Part shown: positions 1 through 6,041 of the stretch, one piece after another | Numbering within the stretch: the stretch's first letter is position 1 | Layout: every line of letters begins with the position of its first letter | Origin: Tannerella sp. | GTDB lineage: Bacteria; Bacteroidota; Bacteroidia; Bacteroidales; Tannerellaceae | Direction: 5' to 3' | Length of the DNA stretch: 10,830 bases | Assembly: GCA_031259505.1 (NCBI GenBank) | Contig: JAIRLL010000135.1 | Coordinates: 1 to 10,830 of the forward strand | The notes under the pieces: generated by a model | Database searches by the model: none | What the model was told of the DNA's origin: nothing | What the model saw: only the letters and a program-made list of their open reading frames with translations | Translations under genes and position numbers: made by a program

Positions 1-403
<403 letters not shown>

Positions 404-416
404 AAACCATTATAAA

Positions 417-466
417 ATAAAGGACTTGTCTCTATCCGCCGGGAAGGGCAAGCCCTTTATTTGTTT
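417..466 (+). terminator. Intrinsic terminator after eno
   Basis: The arms ATAAAGGACTTG (417-428) and CAAGCCCTTTAT (449-460) pair over 12 positions with one A/C mismatch. The loop is about 20 bases, and TTGTTTG follows. It lies 13 bases after the eno stop codon and before the rhaM-like gene, which fits a rho-independent terminator. Confidence 0.7.
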
Positions 467-510
467 GTAAAATCAAAAGACGCTGATAAAAGAACCCTAA
501 AAACATCACG

Positions 511-894
511 ATGAAAATAACAGGATATAAAACAAAAACGCACGACGCGCCGACAAAACGCTATTGCCAGACGCTCGACCTGAAAGACGACCCCGCGCTG
601 ATAGAAGAATATGTAAGACGTCACAGCGAAAACGGGTCGTGGCCTGAAATCAGAGAAGGAATCCGCAGCGTGGGCATCCTGGAAATGGAAATATACATTC
701 TGGGCAACCGCCTGTTCATGATTGTGGAAACGCCGCTCGACTTCGACTGGGACGAAGCCTTCGGCCGCCTGGCAACCCTCCCCCGCCAGCAGGAATGGGA
801 AGACTGCATGTCCGTCTTCCAGCAGGCAAAAGAAAACGCCTCCTCGGCAGAAAAATGGAAACCCATGGAACGGATTTTCAGACTGTATGATTGA
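511..894 (+). CDS. L-rhamnose mutarotase family protein (RhaM/DUF718)
   Basis: This 127-residue protein belongs to the RhaM family (PF05336). The characterised members interconvert the alpha and beta anomers of L-rhamnose in the cytoplasm. The N-terminal strand RYCQTLDLKDDP is followed by EEYVRRHSENGSWPEI. In this stretch Y34 and H38 line up with Tyr18 and His22 of E. coli RhaM, the proposed catalytic pair. ILEMEIYILGNRLFMIVET (about 55-73) matches the central strands. The end, QEWEDCMSVFQ then WKPMERIFRLYD, matches the C-terminal WW region and the final strand. The N-terminus is about 15 residues longer than in E. coli. The ATG at 511 follows the A-rich, SD-less AACATCACG. No other rhamnose genes are nearby, so the physiological sugar is uncertain. 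Its last 8 bases overlap phoH, which suggests co-translation. Confidence 0.88.
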   Translation: MKITGYKTKTHDAPTKRYCQTLDLKDDPALIEEYVRRHSENGSWPEIREGIRSVGILEMEIYILGNRLFMIVETPLDFDWDEAFGRLATLPRQQEWEDCMSVFQQAKENASSAEKWKPMERIFRLYD

Positions 895-1864
895 ACGCAT
901 TTACATTCTCGAAAGCGTCGATCCGGTTGCCTTCTACGGCGTGAACAACGTATACATGCAACTCATCAAGACGCTCTTCCCCAAGCTGCGTATCGTGGCG
1001 CGCGGCAACGTGATGAAAATCATCGGCGACGAGGATGAACTGGATACCTTTATCAAGAAAATAAGAGAAATAGAAGAATATTGCGAAGAATATAACGCCC
1101 TGACGGAAGATGCCATCATCGACATTGTGAAAGGCAACCCTTCCGTGGTGATGAAAAAGCAGGACCATCTGATTATCCACGGCGTCGGCGGCAGGCCGGT
1201 CATCGCCCGTTCGGCAAACCAGCAGAAGCTGGTGAAGAGTTTCGAAGAAAACGACCTTACCTTCGCCATCGGTCCCGCCGGATCGGGCAAGACGTTTGTA
1301 GCCATAGCGCTTGCCGTGCGAGCGCTTAAAAACAAGCTGGTGCGGAAAATCATCCTCAGCCGTCCCGCCGTGGAAGCCGGCGAAAAACTGGGATTCCTCC
1401 CCGGCGAGATGAAAGACAAGCTCGACCCCTACCTGCAACCGCTCTACGACGCCCTGCAGGAGATGATTCCCCAGGTCAAACTGAAGGAGTACATGGAAAA
1501 CAACATCATCCAGATTGCCCCCCTGGCCTTCATGCGCGGACGCACGCTCAACGACGCCGTGATAATCCTCGACGAAGCGCAAAACACGACGCCGCACCAG
1601 ATCAAAATGTTCCTCACCCGGCTCGGACTGCGCGCCAGGATGATCGTCACCGGCGACATCACGCAAATTGACCTGCCGGCAAGTACGAACTCGGGACTTG
1701 TCGAAGCCCTGCGGATTCTCTCCGGAGTACACGGCATCGGGAAAGTGACGTTTACGAAGAGAGACATTGTCCGCCACAAACTGGTACGCCACATTGTCGA
1801 CGCCTACGAAAAGCATGACAGACAGCGAAAAGAAAACGACGCGAAAACAGTCACAAAAGAATAA
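887..1864 (+). CDS. phoH: PhoH-family P-loop ATPase
   Basis: This is a 325-residue PhoH/PhoL-type cytoplasmic NTPase. Members are thought to act in RNA metabolism and are often found near ybeY, but the exact role is unsettled. The Walker A motif is GPAGSGKT at residues 129-136. The Walker B motif is VIILDEAQN at 225-233, with the catalytic Asp229-Glu230. TGDITQIDLP at about 255-264 is the PhoH sensor motif. An N-terminal region of about 100 residues with KH-like composition (ARGNVMKIIGDEDEL) precedes the ATPase core. The start was set at ATG 887 because homology-like sequence begins at MIERIYILES. Upstream in-frame codons overlap the mutarotase and read as nonsense. The gene overlaps the upstream stop by 8 bases and ends 11 bases before purC, so the three are probably one operon. 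Confidence 0.95.
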   Translation: MIERIYILESVDPVAFYGVNNVYMQLIKTLFPKLRIVARGNVMKIIGDEDELDTFIKKIREIEEYCEEYNALTEDAIIDIVKGNPSVVMKKQDHLIIHGVGGRPVIARSANQQKLVKSFEENDLTFAIGPAGSGKTFVAIALAVRALKNKLVRKIILSRPAVEAGEKLGFLPGEMKDKLDPYLQPLYDALQEMIPQVKLKEYMENNIIQIAPLAFMRGRTLNDAVIILDEAQNTTPHQIKMFLTRLGLRARMIVTGDITQIDLPASTNSGLVEALRILSGVHGIGKVTFTKRDIVRHKLVRHIVDAYEKHDRQRKENDAKTVTKE

Positions 1865-1875
1865 AAGAATAAAAA

Positions 1876-2850
1876 ATGAAAGAAGCATTGATAAAAACGG
1901 AATATCACTTTCCGGGACAGCAGAGCCTGTATCACGGAAAGGTACGCGACGTATACAACATACGGAACGAGACGCTGATCATGGTCGCAACCGACCGCAT
2001 TTCGGCGTTCGACGTCGTGCTGCCCGAAGGAATACCTTACAAGGGGCAGATGTTAAATCAACTGGCAGCCAAATTTCTGGATGCTACGGCCGATATATGT
2101 CCGAACTGGAAGCTGGCCGTTCCCGACCCGATGGCCACGGCAGGCATCCGCTGCGAAGGCTATCCCGTCGAGATGATTGTCCGCGGCTATCTGTGCGGCA
2201 GCGCATGGCGGGCATACAAAAACGGCGCGCGCGAAATCTGCGGCGTGAAGATTCCCCACGGCATGAGAGAAAACGAAGCCTTTCCCGAACCCGTCGTCAC
2301 CCCGACGACAAAAGCGGCGCAGGGAGCCCACGACGAAGATATTTCCAGAGACGACATCCTGAAAAACGGACTGGTGCCGGAAGCCGACTACGCCGTACTG
2401 GAAAAATACGCGCGCGAACTCTTCCGCCGCGGCTCGGAGATTGCCGCCTGCCGCGGATTGATTCTCGTGGACACGAAATATGAGTTCGGACGCGGCGGCG
2501 ACGGCAAAATCTATCTGATCGACGAAATACACACCCCCGATTCGTCACGCTATTTCTATCGCGACGGTTACGAACAGCGGCTCTCCGAAGGCAAACCGCA
2601 AAAACAACTGTCCAAGGAATTTGTGCGCGAATGGCTTATGAACAGCGGCTTTCAGGGAAAGGCCGGACAGGCGGTGCCGGAGATGACGCCCGAAATCGTT
2701 GAAAGCATCAGTAACCGCTACATCGAACTGTATGAACAGATCACAGGCGAAACATTCGTAAAGTTCGAGACCGACGACCTGATTGCGCGCATCGAAAGAA
2801 ACGTGACGGATTATATCGGCAGACCGGCAAGTCCCGCGTTCGGCTGCTGA
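1876..2850 (+). CDS. purC: Phosphoribosylaminoimidazole-succinocarboxamide synthase (SAICAR synthetase)
   Basis: PurC joins CAIR and L-aspartate with ATP to give SAICAR in de novo purine synthesis (EC 6.3.2.6), in the cytoplasm. The 324-residue product has the family signatures in order. GKVRDVYNI (21-29) is the phosphate-binding N-terminal motif. [21 protein letters not shown] (37-57) binds ATP and substrate. [17 protein letters not shown] (98-114) follows, and [14 protein letters not shown] (214-227) is PurC signature 2. The length fits the longer Bacteroidales form. The start ATG at 1876 follows an A-rich stretch (AAGAATAAAAA) and no Shine-Dalgarno, as is usual in this phylum. It lies 11 bases after phoH. 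Its 3' end converges on the minus-strand lipoprotein gene with only 41 bases between them, and no convincing terminator hairpin was found there. Confidence 0.97.
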   Translation: MKEALIKTEYHFPGQQSLYHGKVRDVYNIRNETLIMVATDRISAFDVVLPEGIPYKGQMLNQLAAKFLDATADICPNWKLAVPDPMATAGIRCEGYPVEMIVRGYLCGSAWRAYKNGAREICGVKIPHGMRENEAFPEPVVTPTTKAAQGAHDEDISRDDILKNGLVPEADYAVLEKYARELFRRGSEIAACRGLILVDTKYEFGRGGDGKIYLIDEIHTPDSSRYFYRDGYEQRLSEGKPQKQLSKEFVREWLMNSGFQGKAGQAVPEMTPEIVESISNRYIELYEQITGETFVKFETDDLIARIERNVTDYIGRPASPAFGC

Positions 2851-2891
2851 GGGATTCCGATAGACCGGAACAGGCGTATATCCGTTTTGTC

Positions 2892-3731
2892 CTACGGCGT
2901 TTCCTTCTCGAAAGTCATTACCGGGAAACCGACTTGTCCGGCAGTATGGGCGTGAAGATACTGCACTTCAAATACAGAATCGTTCACCACGTGAAAAAAC
3001 AGTTCATCCGGATAATAAGTATGTCCGCCGTCCACGCTGGCAAGTATAATGGCATGTTCGCGTATTTCGTATTTATATTTATCCGCTTGAGGAGATTCTC
3101 TACGCAGGAAGGTCGCTATTTCCAGATTTTCCTTATCAATGAGATTGATTTCTGTCCAGGACACATTATCCGGGTCAGACGGGTATGTTTCCCGATATAC
3201 TCCCGGCTGAAGATTTACCGGCAAGCTGCTTTCGGGCACAGGCTCCAGCGAGGTCAGTTCGAGCGTTCCGTACGTTTCGCCCTCATCGCCGGTATAAAGA
3301 CGCACCGTACCGTTCATTTGAACGCTGATTTCCGTGACGGCAGTCCATCCTGTCTGAAAAAACTCGCCATTCCACTGTTTCGCAGATCCGGGCAGGTTGA
3401 TGACTTCGCAATGGACAATCCTGCCGTCCGCATCTGCATATCCAAAGTATGTGTCGGCTTCATACTGTGGCGAAGGCGGATAATTTATGATAACGTCCCT
3501 TGGACTGGAACGCCATATCTCATTCCGTTTTACGTCGAACTTCGGTTCGAGAATACGCAGCCGCGTCTGCAGGTTTTCAATCACCGCGACAGCGTAGGGT
3601 TCCTCCCCTACGGGATTGATCGCCTCCGGCTCTTCGGGCGGCAACGTGGCGACGGACGGTTCTTTCCCGCAGGAAATCCATCCTGCCAGAAGCAATGCCA
3701 TGAGGCCAGTAAAAATTTTTTCCATGATCAT
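2892..3731 (-). CDS. Putative lipoprotein of unknown function
   Basis: This is a 279-residue exported protein that I cannot assign to a family. The N-terminus has Lys5, a hydrophobic stretch FTGLMALLLAGWIS, then Cys21. This gives a lipobox-like GWIS-C site followed by a charged, proline-rich linker (GKEPSVATLPPEEPE). A lipoprotein signal peptide is therefore likely, although the residue at -3 (Trp) is unusual. The remainder is acidic and rich in beta-type sequence (EADTYFGYADADG, TVRLYTGDEGETYGTLELTS, DGGHTYYPDELFFHVV), with no membrane helix and no further cysteine. It may be an outer-surface or periplasmic beta-sheet protein. M3 (codon at 3723-3725) is an equally plausible start. It has its own promoter (3754-3785) and is transcribed away from the RNA-rich intergenic region. 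The coding call rests on a long clean frame, the signal peptide and the upstream promoter. Confidence 0.85.
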   Translation of the reverse strand: MIMEKIFTGLMALLLAGWISCGKEPSVATLPPEEPEAINPVGEEPYAVAVIENLQTRLRILEPKFDVKRNEIWRSSPRDVIINYPPSPQYEADTYFGYADADGRIVHCEVINLPGSAKQWNGEFFQTGWTAVTEISVQMNGTVRLYTGDEGETYGTLELTSLEPVPESSLPVNLQPGVYRETYPSDPDNVSWTEINLIDKENLEIATFLRRESPQADKYKYEIREHAIILASVDGGHTYYPDELFFHVVNDSVFEVQYLHAHTAGQVGFPVMTFEKETP

Positions 3732-3753
3732 TATGTTTTCGTTTGAATGATGG

Positions 3754-3785
3754 CAAAATTAGATGAAAAACATGTGTTTTCCAAA
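3754..3785 (-). promoter_or_regulatory. Bacteroidota-type promoter of the lipoprotein gene
   Basis: On the minus strand, TAATTTTG (3761-3754) matches the -7 consensus TAnnTTTG. TTTG (3785-3782) lies 20 bases upstream of it, which is the expected -33/-7 spacing. The predicted start point near 3746 gives a leader of about 15 bases. Confidence 0.7.
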
Positions 3786-3800
3786 TGCGTGAAATAAAAA

Positions 3801-3915
3801 TCAAGGCCACTCTCTGTTCCGCTTACTCACGTACTCTCACACGTACAACTGCTATCTTTACCCCATTAATATAAGCATTATAATGTAAGTTTATAAACAG
3901 ATATTGTGGCCTTGA
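3801..3915 (-). ncRNA. Candidate small structured RNA, possibly 6S-like
   Basis: A perfect 10-bp inverted repeat, TCAAGGCCAC (3801-3810) and GTGGCCTTGA (3906-3915), bounds a 115-base segment. Read on the minus strand, the first arm starts 6 bases after a TATCTTTG promoter box (3929-3922). The last arm is followed directly by TTTTTATTT (3800-3792), a terminator-like U-tract. Inside the closing stem, nt 15-20 UCUGUU pair with 98-103 AACAGA, and nt 27-31 CUUAC pair with 90-94 GUAAG. This extends the rod with small internal loops. Beyond that is an A/U-rich open region and a GUAC…GUAC hairpin (nt 70-85). No long reading frame fits inside. A rod with an open middle is the general shape of 6S RNA, and nt 56-63 UAAAGAUA are complementary to a TATCTTTA promoter-like box. 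Family assignment is inference; another Bacteroidales small RNA class is possible. Confidence 0.6.
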
Positions 3916-3921
3916 CGTGCG

Positions 3922-3929
3922 CAAAGATA
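3922..3929 (-). promoter_or_regulatory. -7 promoter box of the candidate small RNA
   Basis: TATCTTTG on the minus strand exactly fits the Bacteroidota -7 box TAnnTTTG. It is followed after 6 bases by the first nucleotide of the closing stem at 3915, which is the usual distance to a start point. The -33 box is weak; TTCG at 3955-3952 with a 22-base spacer is the best candidate. Confidence 0.55.
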
Positions 3930-4044
3930 GTGTATTTGCGCGTATATTGGACGAACAGGGCAAAAAAAAAATCAGACGCGCCATCGTTTACGACATGCCG
4001 CGCTGACAGTCGAATGACGCCGGCCTGTACAGGGATAAGACGCA

Positions 4045-4145
4045 AGGCGGCGTCGAGCCTCGACGCAGGAAGCAATGACGACGGATGCCATTGCCGACAG
4101 CAACGGTATCTCCGTCATTGCGAAGGCATAGCCTGAAGCAATCCA
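4045..4145 (+). repeat. REP-like palindromic intergenic repeat
   Basis: This non-coding stretch is built of nested palindromes. GCGTCGA (4050-4056) and TCGACGC (4060-4066) form a 7-bp stem with a 3-base loop. GCAATGACG (4072-4080) and CGTCATTGC (4113-4121) form a 9-bp stem enclosing the small hairpin TTGC-CGACA-GCAA. It runs on into GAAGCAATCC (4135-4144), which echoes the GCAATG / CATTGC theme. The CGTCATTGCGA … GAAGCAATCC pattern resembles dispersed intergenic repeats seen in many bacterial genomes. Copy number cannot be judged from one window. The perfect palindrome CCTGTACAGG lies just upstream (4024-4033). Short frames crossing here look like chance. Confidence 0.5.
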
Positions 4146-4241
4146 GTAGAATAATGTCGCAAAATTACACCGCACGCAGTATAAATATAAGCCATTTTTC
4201 GTCAGGATCGCATCGGCGGATATTTTTTATCGGGGGAGTCG

Positions 4242-4272
4242 TTTAGCGTATCAAAAATAATGACTATCTTTG
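4242..4272 (+). promoter_or_regulatory. Promoter of the SRP RNA gene
   Basis: TATCTTTG (4265-4272) is a perfect -7 box. TTTA (4242-4245) lies 19 bases upstream as a near-consensus -33 box. Transcription would begin at about 4275-4278, exactly where the terminal stem of the SRP RNA begins. Confidence 0.75.
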
Positions 4273-4274
4273 CA

Positions 4275-4375
4275 GCCGGGTAAGTCCTATACGGCCAGCT
4301 CCCTCGGAACCCCCCAGGGCTTGATCGCAGCAAGGGTACTTGGTTGTAGCGGCGCGATATAGTAAGCTTACCCGT
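4275..4375 (+). ncRNA. ffs: Signal recognition particle RNA, small bacterial type (4.5S)
   Basis: This is the RNA scaffold that binds Ffh and directs nascent membrane proteins to the FtsY receptor. The ends pair perfectly over 8 bp: CGGGTAAG (4277-4284) with CTTACCCG (4367-4374). The centre, CTCCCTCGGAACCCCCCAGG (4299-4318), followed by GCTTGATCGCAGCAAGGGTA (4319-4338), matches the Bacteroidota form of SRP domain IV. CAGG and AGCA supply the symmetric loop that Ffh recognises. The apical loop reads CUUGAUCG in place of the common GGAA tetraloop. The length of about 100 nt fits the Alu-less form. A perfect promoter precedes it and a T7 tract (4375-4381) follows the terminal stem. I rate the identification as strong; exact ends are estimates. 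Confidence 0.88.
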
Positions 4376-4381
4376 TTTTTT
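4367..4381 (+). terminator. Terminator of the SRP RNA
   Basis: The 3' arm of the SRP RNA terminal stem, CTTACCCG, is followed directly by seven T residues. The mature RNA's own closing helix therefore probably serves as the intrinsic terminator. Confidence 0.65.
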
Positions 4382-4418
4382 CTTCACTGTCTTTCAGGAT
4401 TCATACGGGACAAAGATA

Positions 4419-4467
4419 AAGGCAAGACTTTCGCGGAGGCAGTACATCTCCCGAAAAGCCTTGCCTT
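4419..4467 (-). terminator. Putative terminator of ahpC
   Basis: AAGGCAAG (4419-4426) and CTTGCCTT (4460-4467) form a perfect 8-bp stem. It is extended by CTTTCG (4428-4433) against CGAAAAG (4452-4458 region) with a bulge. Read on the minus strand it lies about 30 bases after the ahpC stop and is followed by the T-rich TATCTTTG. It could also stop transcripts coming from the SRP side. Confidence 0.5.
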
Positions 4468-4495
4468 ATTCAAAGCAATAAATACACACTTCTTT

Positions 4496-5062
4496 TCAAA
4501 TTTTCCCGACCAGATCAATGCTGGGTTTCAGTGTTGCATCGCCTTTTTTCCACTTGGCGGGGCAAACCTGATCGGGGTGCGAAGCTACAAACTGAGCTGC
4601 TTCAACTTTCCGGAGCAACTCTTCCGCATTACGTCCGATGCCGTTGTCGTGAATTTCGACAATCTTGATTTTCCCTTCGGGGTTGACGACAAACGTGCCG
4701 CGGTAGGCCATGCCGTCTTCTTCGATATGTACGCCAAAGGCGCGCGTCAATACGCCCGTCGGGTCGGCCAGCATCGGATACTTGATTTTGCGAATCGTCG
4801 CGGAAGCATCGTGCCATGCTTTGTGAACAAAGTGGGAATCGGTGCTTACCGAATAGATTTCCACACCGGCTTCCTGAAATTTGGCATACTTGTCTGCCAT
4901 GTCTTCCAGTTCGGTCGGACATACAAAGGTGAAATCGGCGGGATAGAAAAAGAATATCGCCCATTTCCCCAACACATCATTGCTCGTAACGGTTTCGAAA
5001 CTGCCGTTATGATACGCCTGTACCTTAAATTCAGGTAACTGAGAATTGATAATCGGTTGCAT
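4496..5062 (-). CDS. ahpC: Alkyl hydroperoxide reductase subunit C (typical 2-Cys peroxiredoxin)
   Basis: AhpC reduces hydrogen peroxide, organic peroxides and peroxynitrite in the cytoplasm and is usually re-reduced by AhpF. The product is 188 residues, one longer than E. coli AhpC. The peroxidatic cysteine is C48 in FYPADFTFVCPTELED, with the conserved Pro and Thr two and three positions from the active-site pocket. The resolving cysteine is C167 in DQVCPAKWKKG, equivalent to Cys165 of the enterobacterial enzyme. The terminal SIDLVGKI is the standard AhpC tail that contacts the partner subunit. The start MQPIINSQLPEF is the family start. Its promoter lies about 115 bases upstream and is interleaved with that of the divergent TIGR02757 gene. 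ahpF is not downstream: a hairpin and the opposing SRP RNA gene are there instead. OxyR, encoded 1 kb away, is the likely regulator. Confidence 0.97.
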   Translation of the reverse strand: MQPIINSQLPEFKVQAYHNGSFETVTSNDVLGKWAIFFFYPADFTFVCPTELEDMADKYAKFQEAGVEIYSVSTDSHFVHKAWHDASATIRKIKYPMLADPTGVLTRAFGVHIEEDGMAYRGTFVVNPEGKIKIVEIHDNGIGRNAEELLRKVEAAQFVASHPDQVCPAKWKKGDATLKPSIDLVGKI

Positions 5063-5175
5063 ACTTCTGTTTTTTTTTATTTGTTATTTGGTTTCGGTCT
5101 GAAAAAGATGATCGGCGTTGATCCGGTTAAAGGATGTTCCGGCGCGTTCGCCAATCACTTTCTTCAGATTTTCTG

Positions 5176-5207
5176 CAAATGTATGACGGTTTTTAGAATA
5201 AATCAAA
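5176..5207 (-). promoter_or_regulatory. ahpC promoter
   Basis: On the minus strand, TACATTTG (5183-5176) fits TAnnTTTG. TTTG (5207-5204) lies exactly 20 bases upstream. The predicted start near 5169 leaves an untranslated leader of about 107 bases before the ahpC ATG, long enough for regulation. No OxyR site could be read off by eye. Confidence 0.65.
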
Positions 5208-5218
5208 TCAATAATTTT

Positions 5219-5226
5219 TATCTTTG
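5219..5226 (+). promoter_or_regulatory. -7 box of the TIGR02757 / oxyR transcript
   Basis: TATCTTTG matches the -7 consensus perfectly and lies 18 bases before the ATG at 5245. The -33 region would fall in TTTTAG (5191-5196), on top of the ahpC promoter. The two divergent promoters therefore share the same 50 bases. Confidence 0.6.
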
Positions 5227-5244
5227 CATCAATTTCGTCTATTT

Positions 5245-6009
5245 ATGGATTCGATTAAAACTTATCTTGATAAACAACTGGCGCTGACAAATACGCCGGC
5301 TTTTGCCGAAAACGATCCCGTGCAGTTTCCTCGACGATATAAAAAGCTGCAGGACATCGAAATCGTGGCGTTTGTCGTGGCGACCATCGCCTGGGGTAAT
5401 CGCAAAATGATACTGAACAGCGCCGAGCGGCTGCTTTCGAGCTGGGGCGACGCTCCGCACGATTACGTCATGAACGAAGGTTATCGAACGCTCGGAAAAG
5501 CCAATGTTCACAGGACTTTCTTCGAACATGATCTGGCTTACATGCTGCGAGGTTTCAGGCATATATTTGCGTCGTACGGAAGCCTGGAAAACTTTCTGAC
5601 GCATCAAAACGCCGGACGGGCGGAAGCGCCTGCATGGTATGCAGCTTCCGCCATGCGGACGGAAATGATGAAAGCCAACGGCGGACAGCACAACGGAAAA
5701 TGCTTTCCCGTCAATCTCGAAAATACGGCGCTCAAACGTGTCAACCTGGCGCTAAGATGGCTGGTGCGAAAAGACCGCATCGTCGATCTGGGCGTATGGA
5801 CTTGTATCAGGCCGCATCAACTGTATATTCCTCTCGACGTACATGCAGGAAACACGGCGCGCAGACTGGGACTGCTGCAACGGAAAAGCAACGACCGGAA
5901 AGCCGTAGAAGAATTGACCGCCAAACTGCGCGAATTTTGCCCCGAAGACCCTGTAAAATATGATTTTGCACTTTTCGGAACAGGCGTAAACAAACTGATG
6001 ACGCAATGA
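5245..6009 (+). CDS. TIGR02757 / DUF2400 family protein
   Basis: This 254-residue cytoplasmic protein belongs to the conserved TIGR02757 (DUF2400) family, common in Bacteroidota. I know of no experimentally established function. Recognised stretches are DPVQFPRRYKKLQDIEIVAFVVATIAWGNRKMIL near the N-terminus and LALRWLVRKDRIVDLGVWT followed by IRPHQLYIPLDVHAGNTAR in the middle. The end reads EFCPEDPVKYDFALFGTGV. There is no signal peptide or membrane helix. The start was placed at ATG 5245, 18 bases after a strong -7 box. A TTG at 5224 in the same frame lies inside that promoter and was rejected. It is upstream of oxyR with its stop overlapping an in-frame ATG of oxyR, so the two are probably co-transcribed. 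That gives a contextual, not demonstrated, link to oxidative stress. Confidence 0.9.
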   Translation: MDSIKTYLDKQLALTNTPAFAENDPVQFPRRYKKLQDIEIVAFVVATIAWGNRKMILNSAERLLSSWGDAPHDYVMNEGYRTLGKANVHRTFFEHDLAYMLRGFRHIFASYGSLENFLTHQNAGRAEAPAWYAASAMRTEMMKANGGQHNGKCFPVNLENTALKRVNLALRWLVRKDRIVDLGVWTCIRPHQLYIPLDVHAGNTARRLGLLQRKSNDRKAVEELTAKLREFCPEDPVKYDFALFGTGVNKLMTQ

Positions 6010-6041
6010 CAGTACTATACATTAATATATATATATACAAT

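Larger units (their letters stand above)
3732..4263. other. Protein-free intergenic region
   Basis: About 530 bases contain no credible protein gene on either strand; frames are short and cross palindromes. From left to right they hold the lipoprotein promoter, the candidate small RNA with its terminator and promoter, a poly-A run (3962-3970), the palindromic repeat, and an A/T-rich stretch leading into the SRP RNA promoter. A further TAATTTTG box on the minus strand (4167-4160) has no recognisable gene behind it. Confidence 0.7.

Noticed and set aside
457..900. 147-codon minus-strand frame opposite the mutarotase gene
   Set aside because: It is a shadow of the RhaM-like gene, which has clear family motifs. 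The antisense product shows no recognisable domain.
878..1888. 336-codon minus-strand frame opposite phoH
   Set aside because: It is a shadow frame of a gene with intact Walker motifs, and the product has no recognisable domain.
2934..3746. 270-codon plus-strand frame across the lipoprotein gene
   Set aside because: The minus-strand frame has a signal peptide, lipobox and matching promoter. The plus-strand product is rich in Arg/Phe/Ile, as expected for an antisense shadow.
3853..3860. TATCTTTA on the plus strand as a promoter
   Set aside because: No gene follows on the plus strand, and it lies inside the candidate minus-strand RNA, where its complement may be structural.
4160..4167. TAATTTTG on the minus strand as a promoter
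   Set aside because: No gene or structured RNA directly follows and no -33 box is seen.
3878..4175. Short frames (65-76 codons) on both strands of the intergenic region
   Set aside because: They cross palindromic repeats and RNA signals, have no start context or recognisable protein features, and overlap each other.
4411..4418. TATCTTTG on the minus strand as a promoter antisense to the SRP RNA
   Set aside because: It coincides with the T-rich tail of the likely ahpC terminator and has no -33 box at the right distance; probably coincidence.
4340..5038. 232-codon plus-strand frame over ahpC
   Set aside because: It is antisense to the clear ahpC gene and begins inside the SRP RNA.
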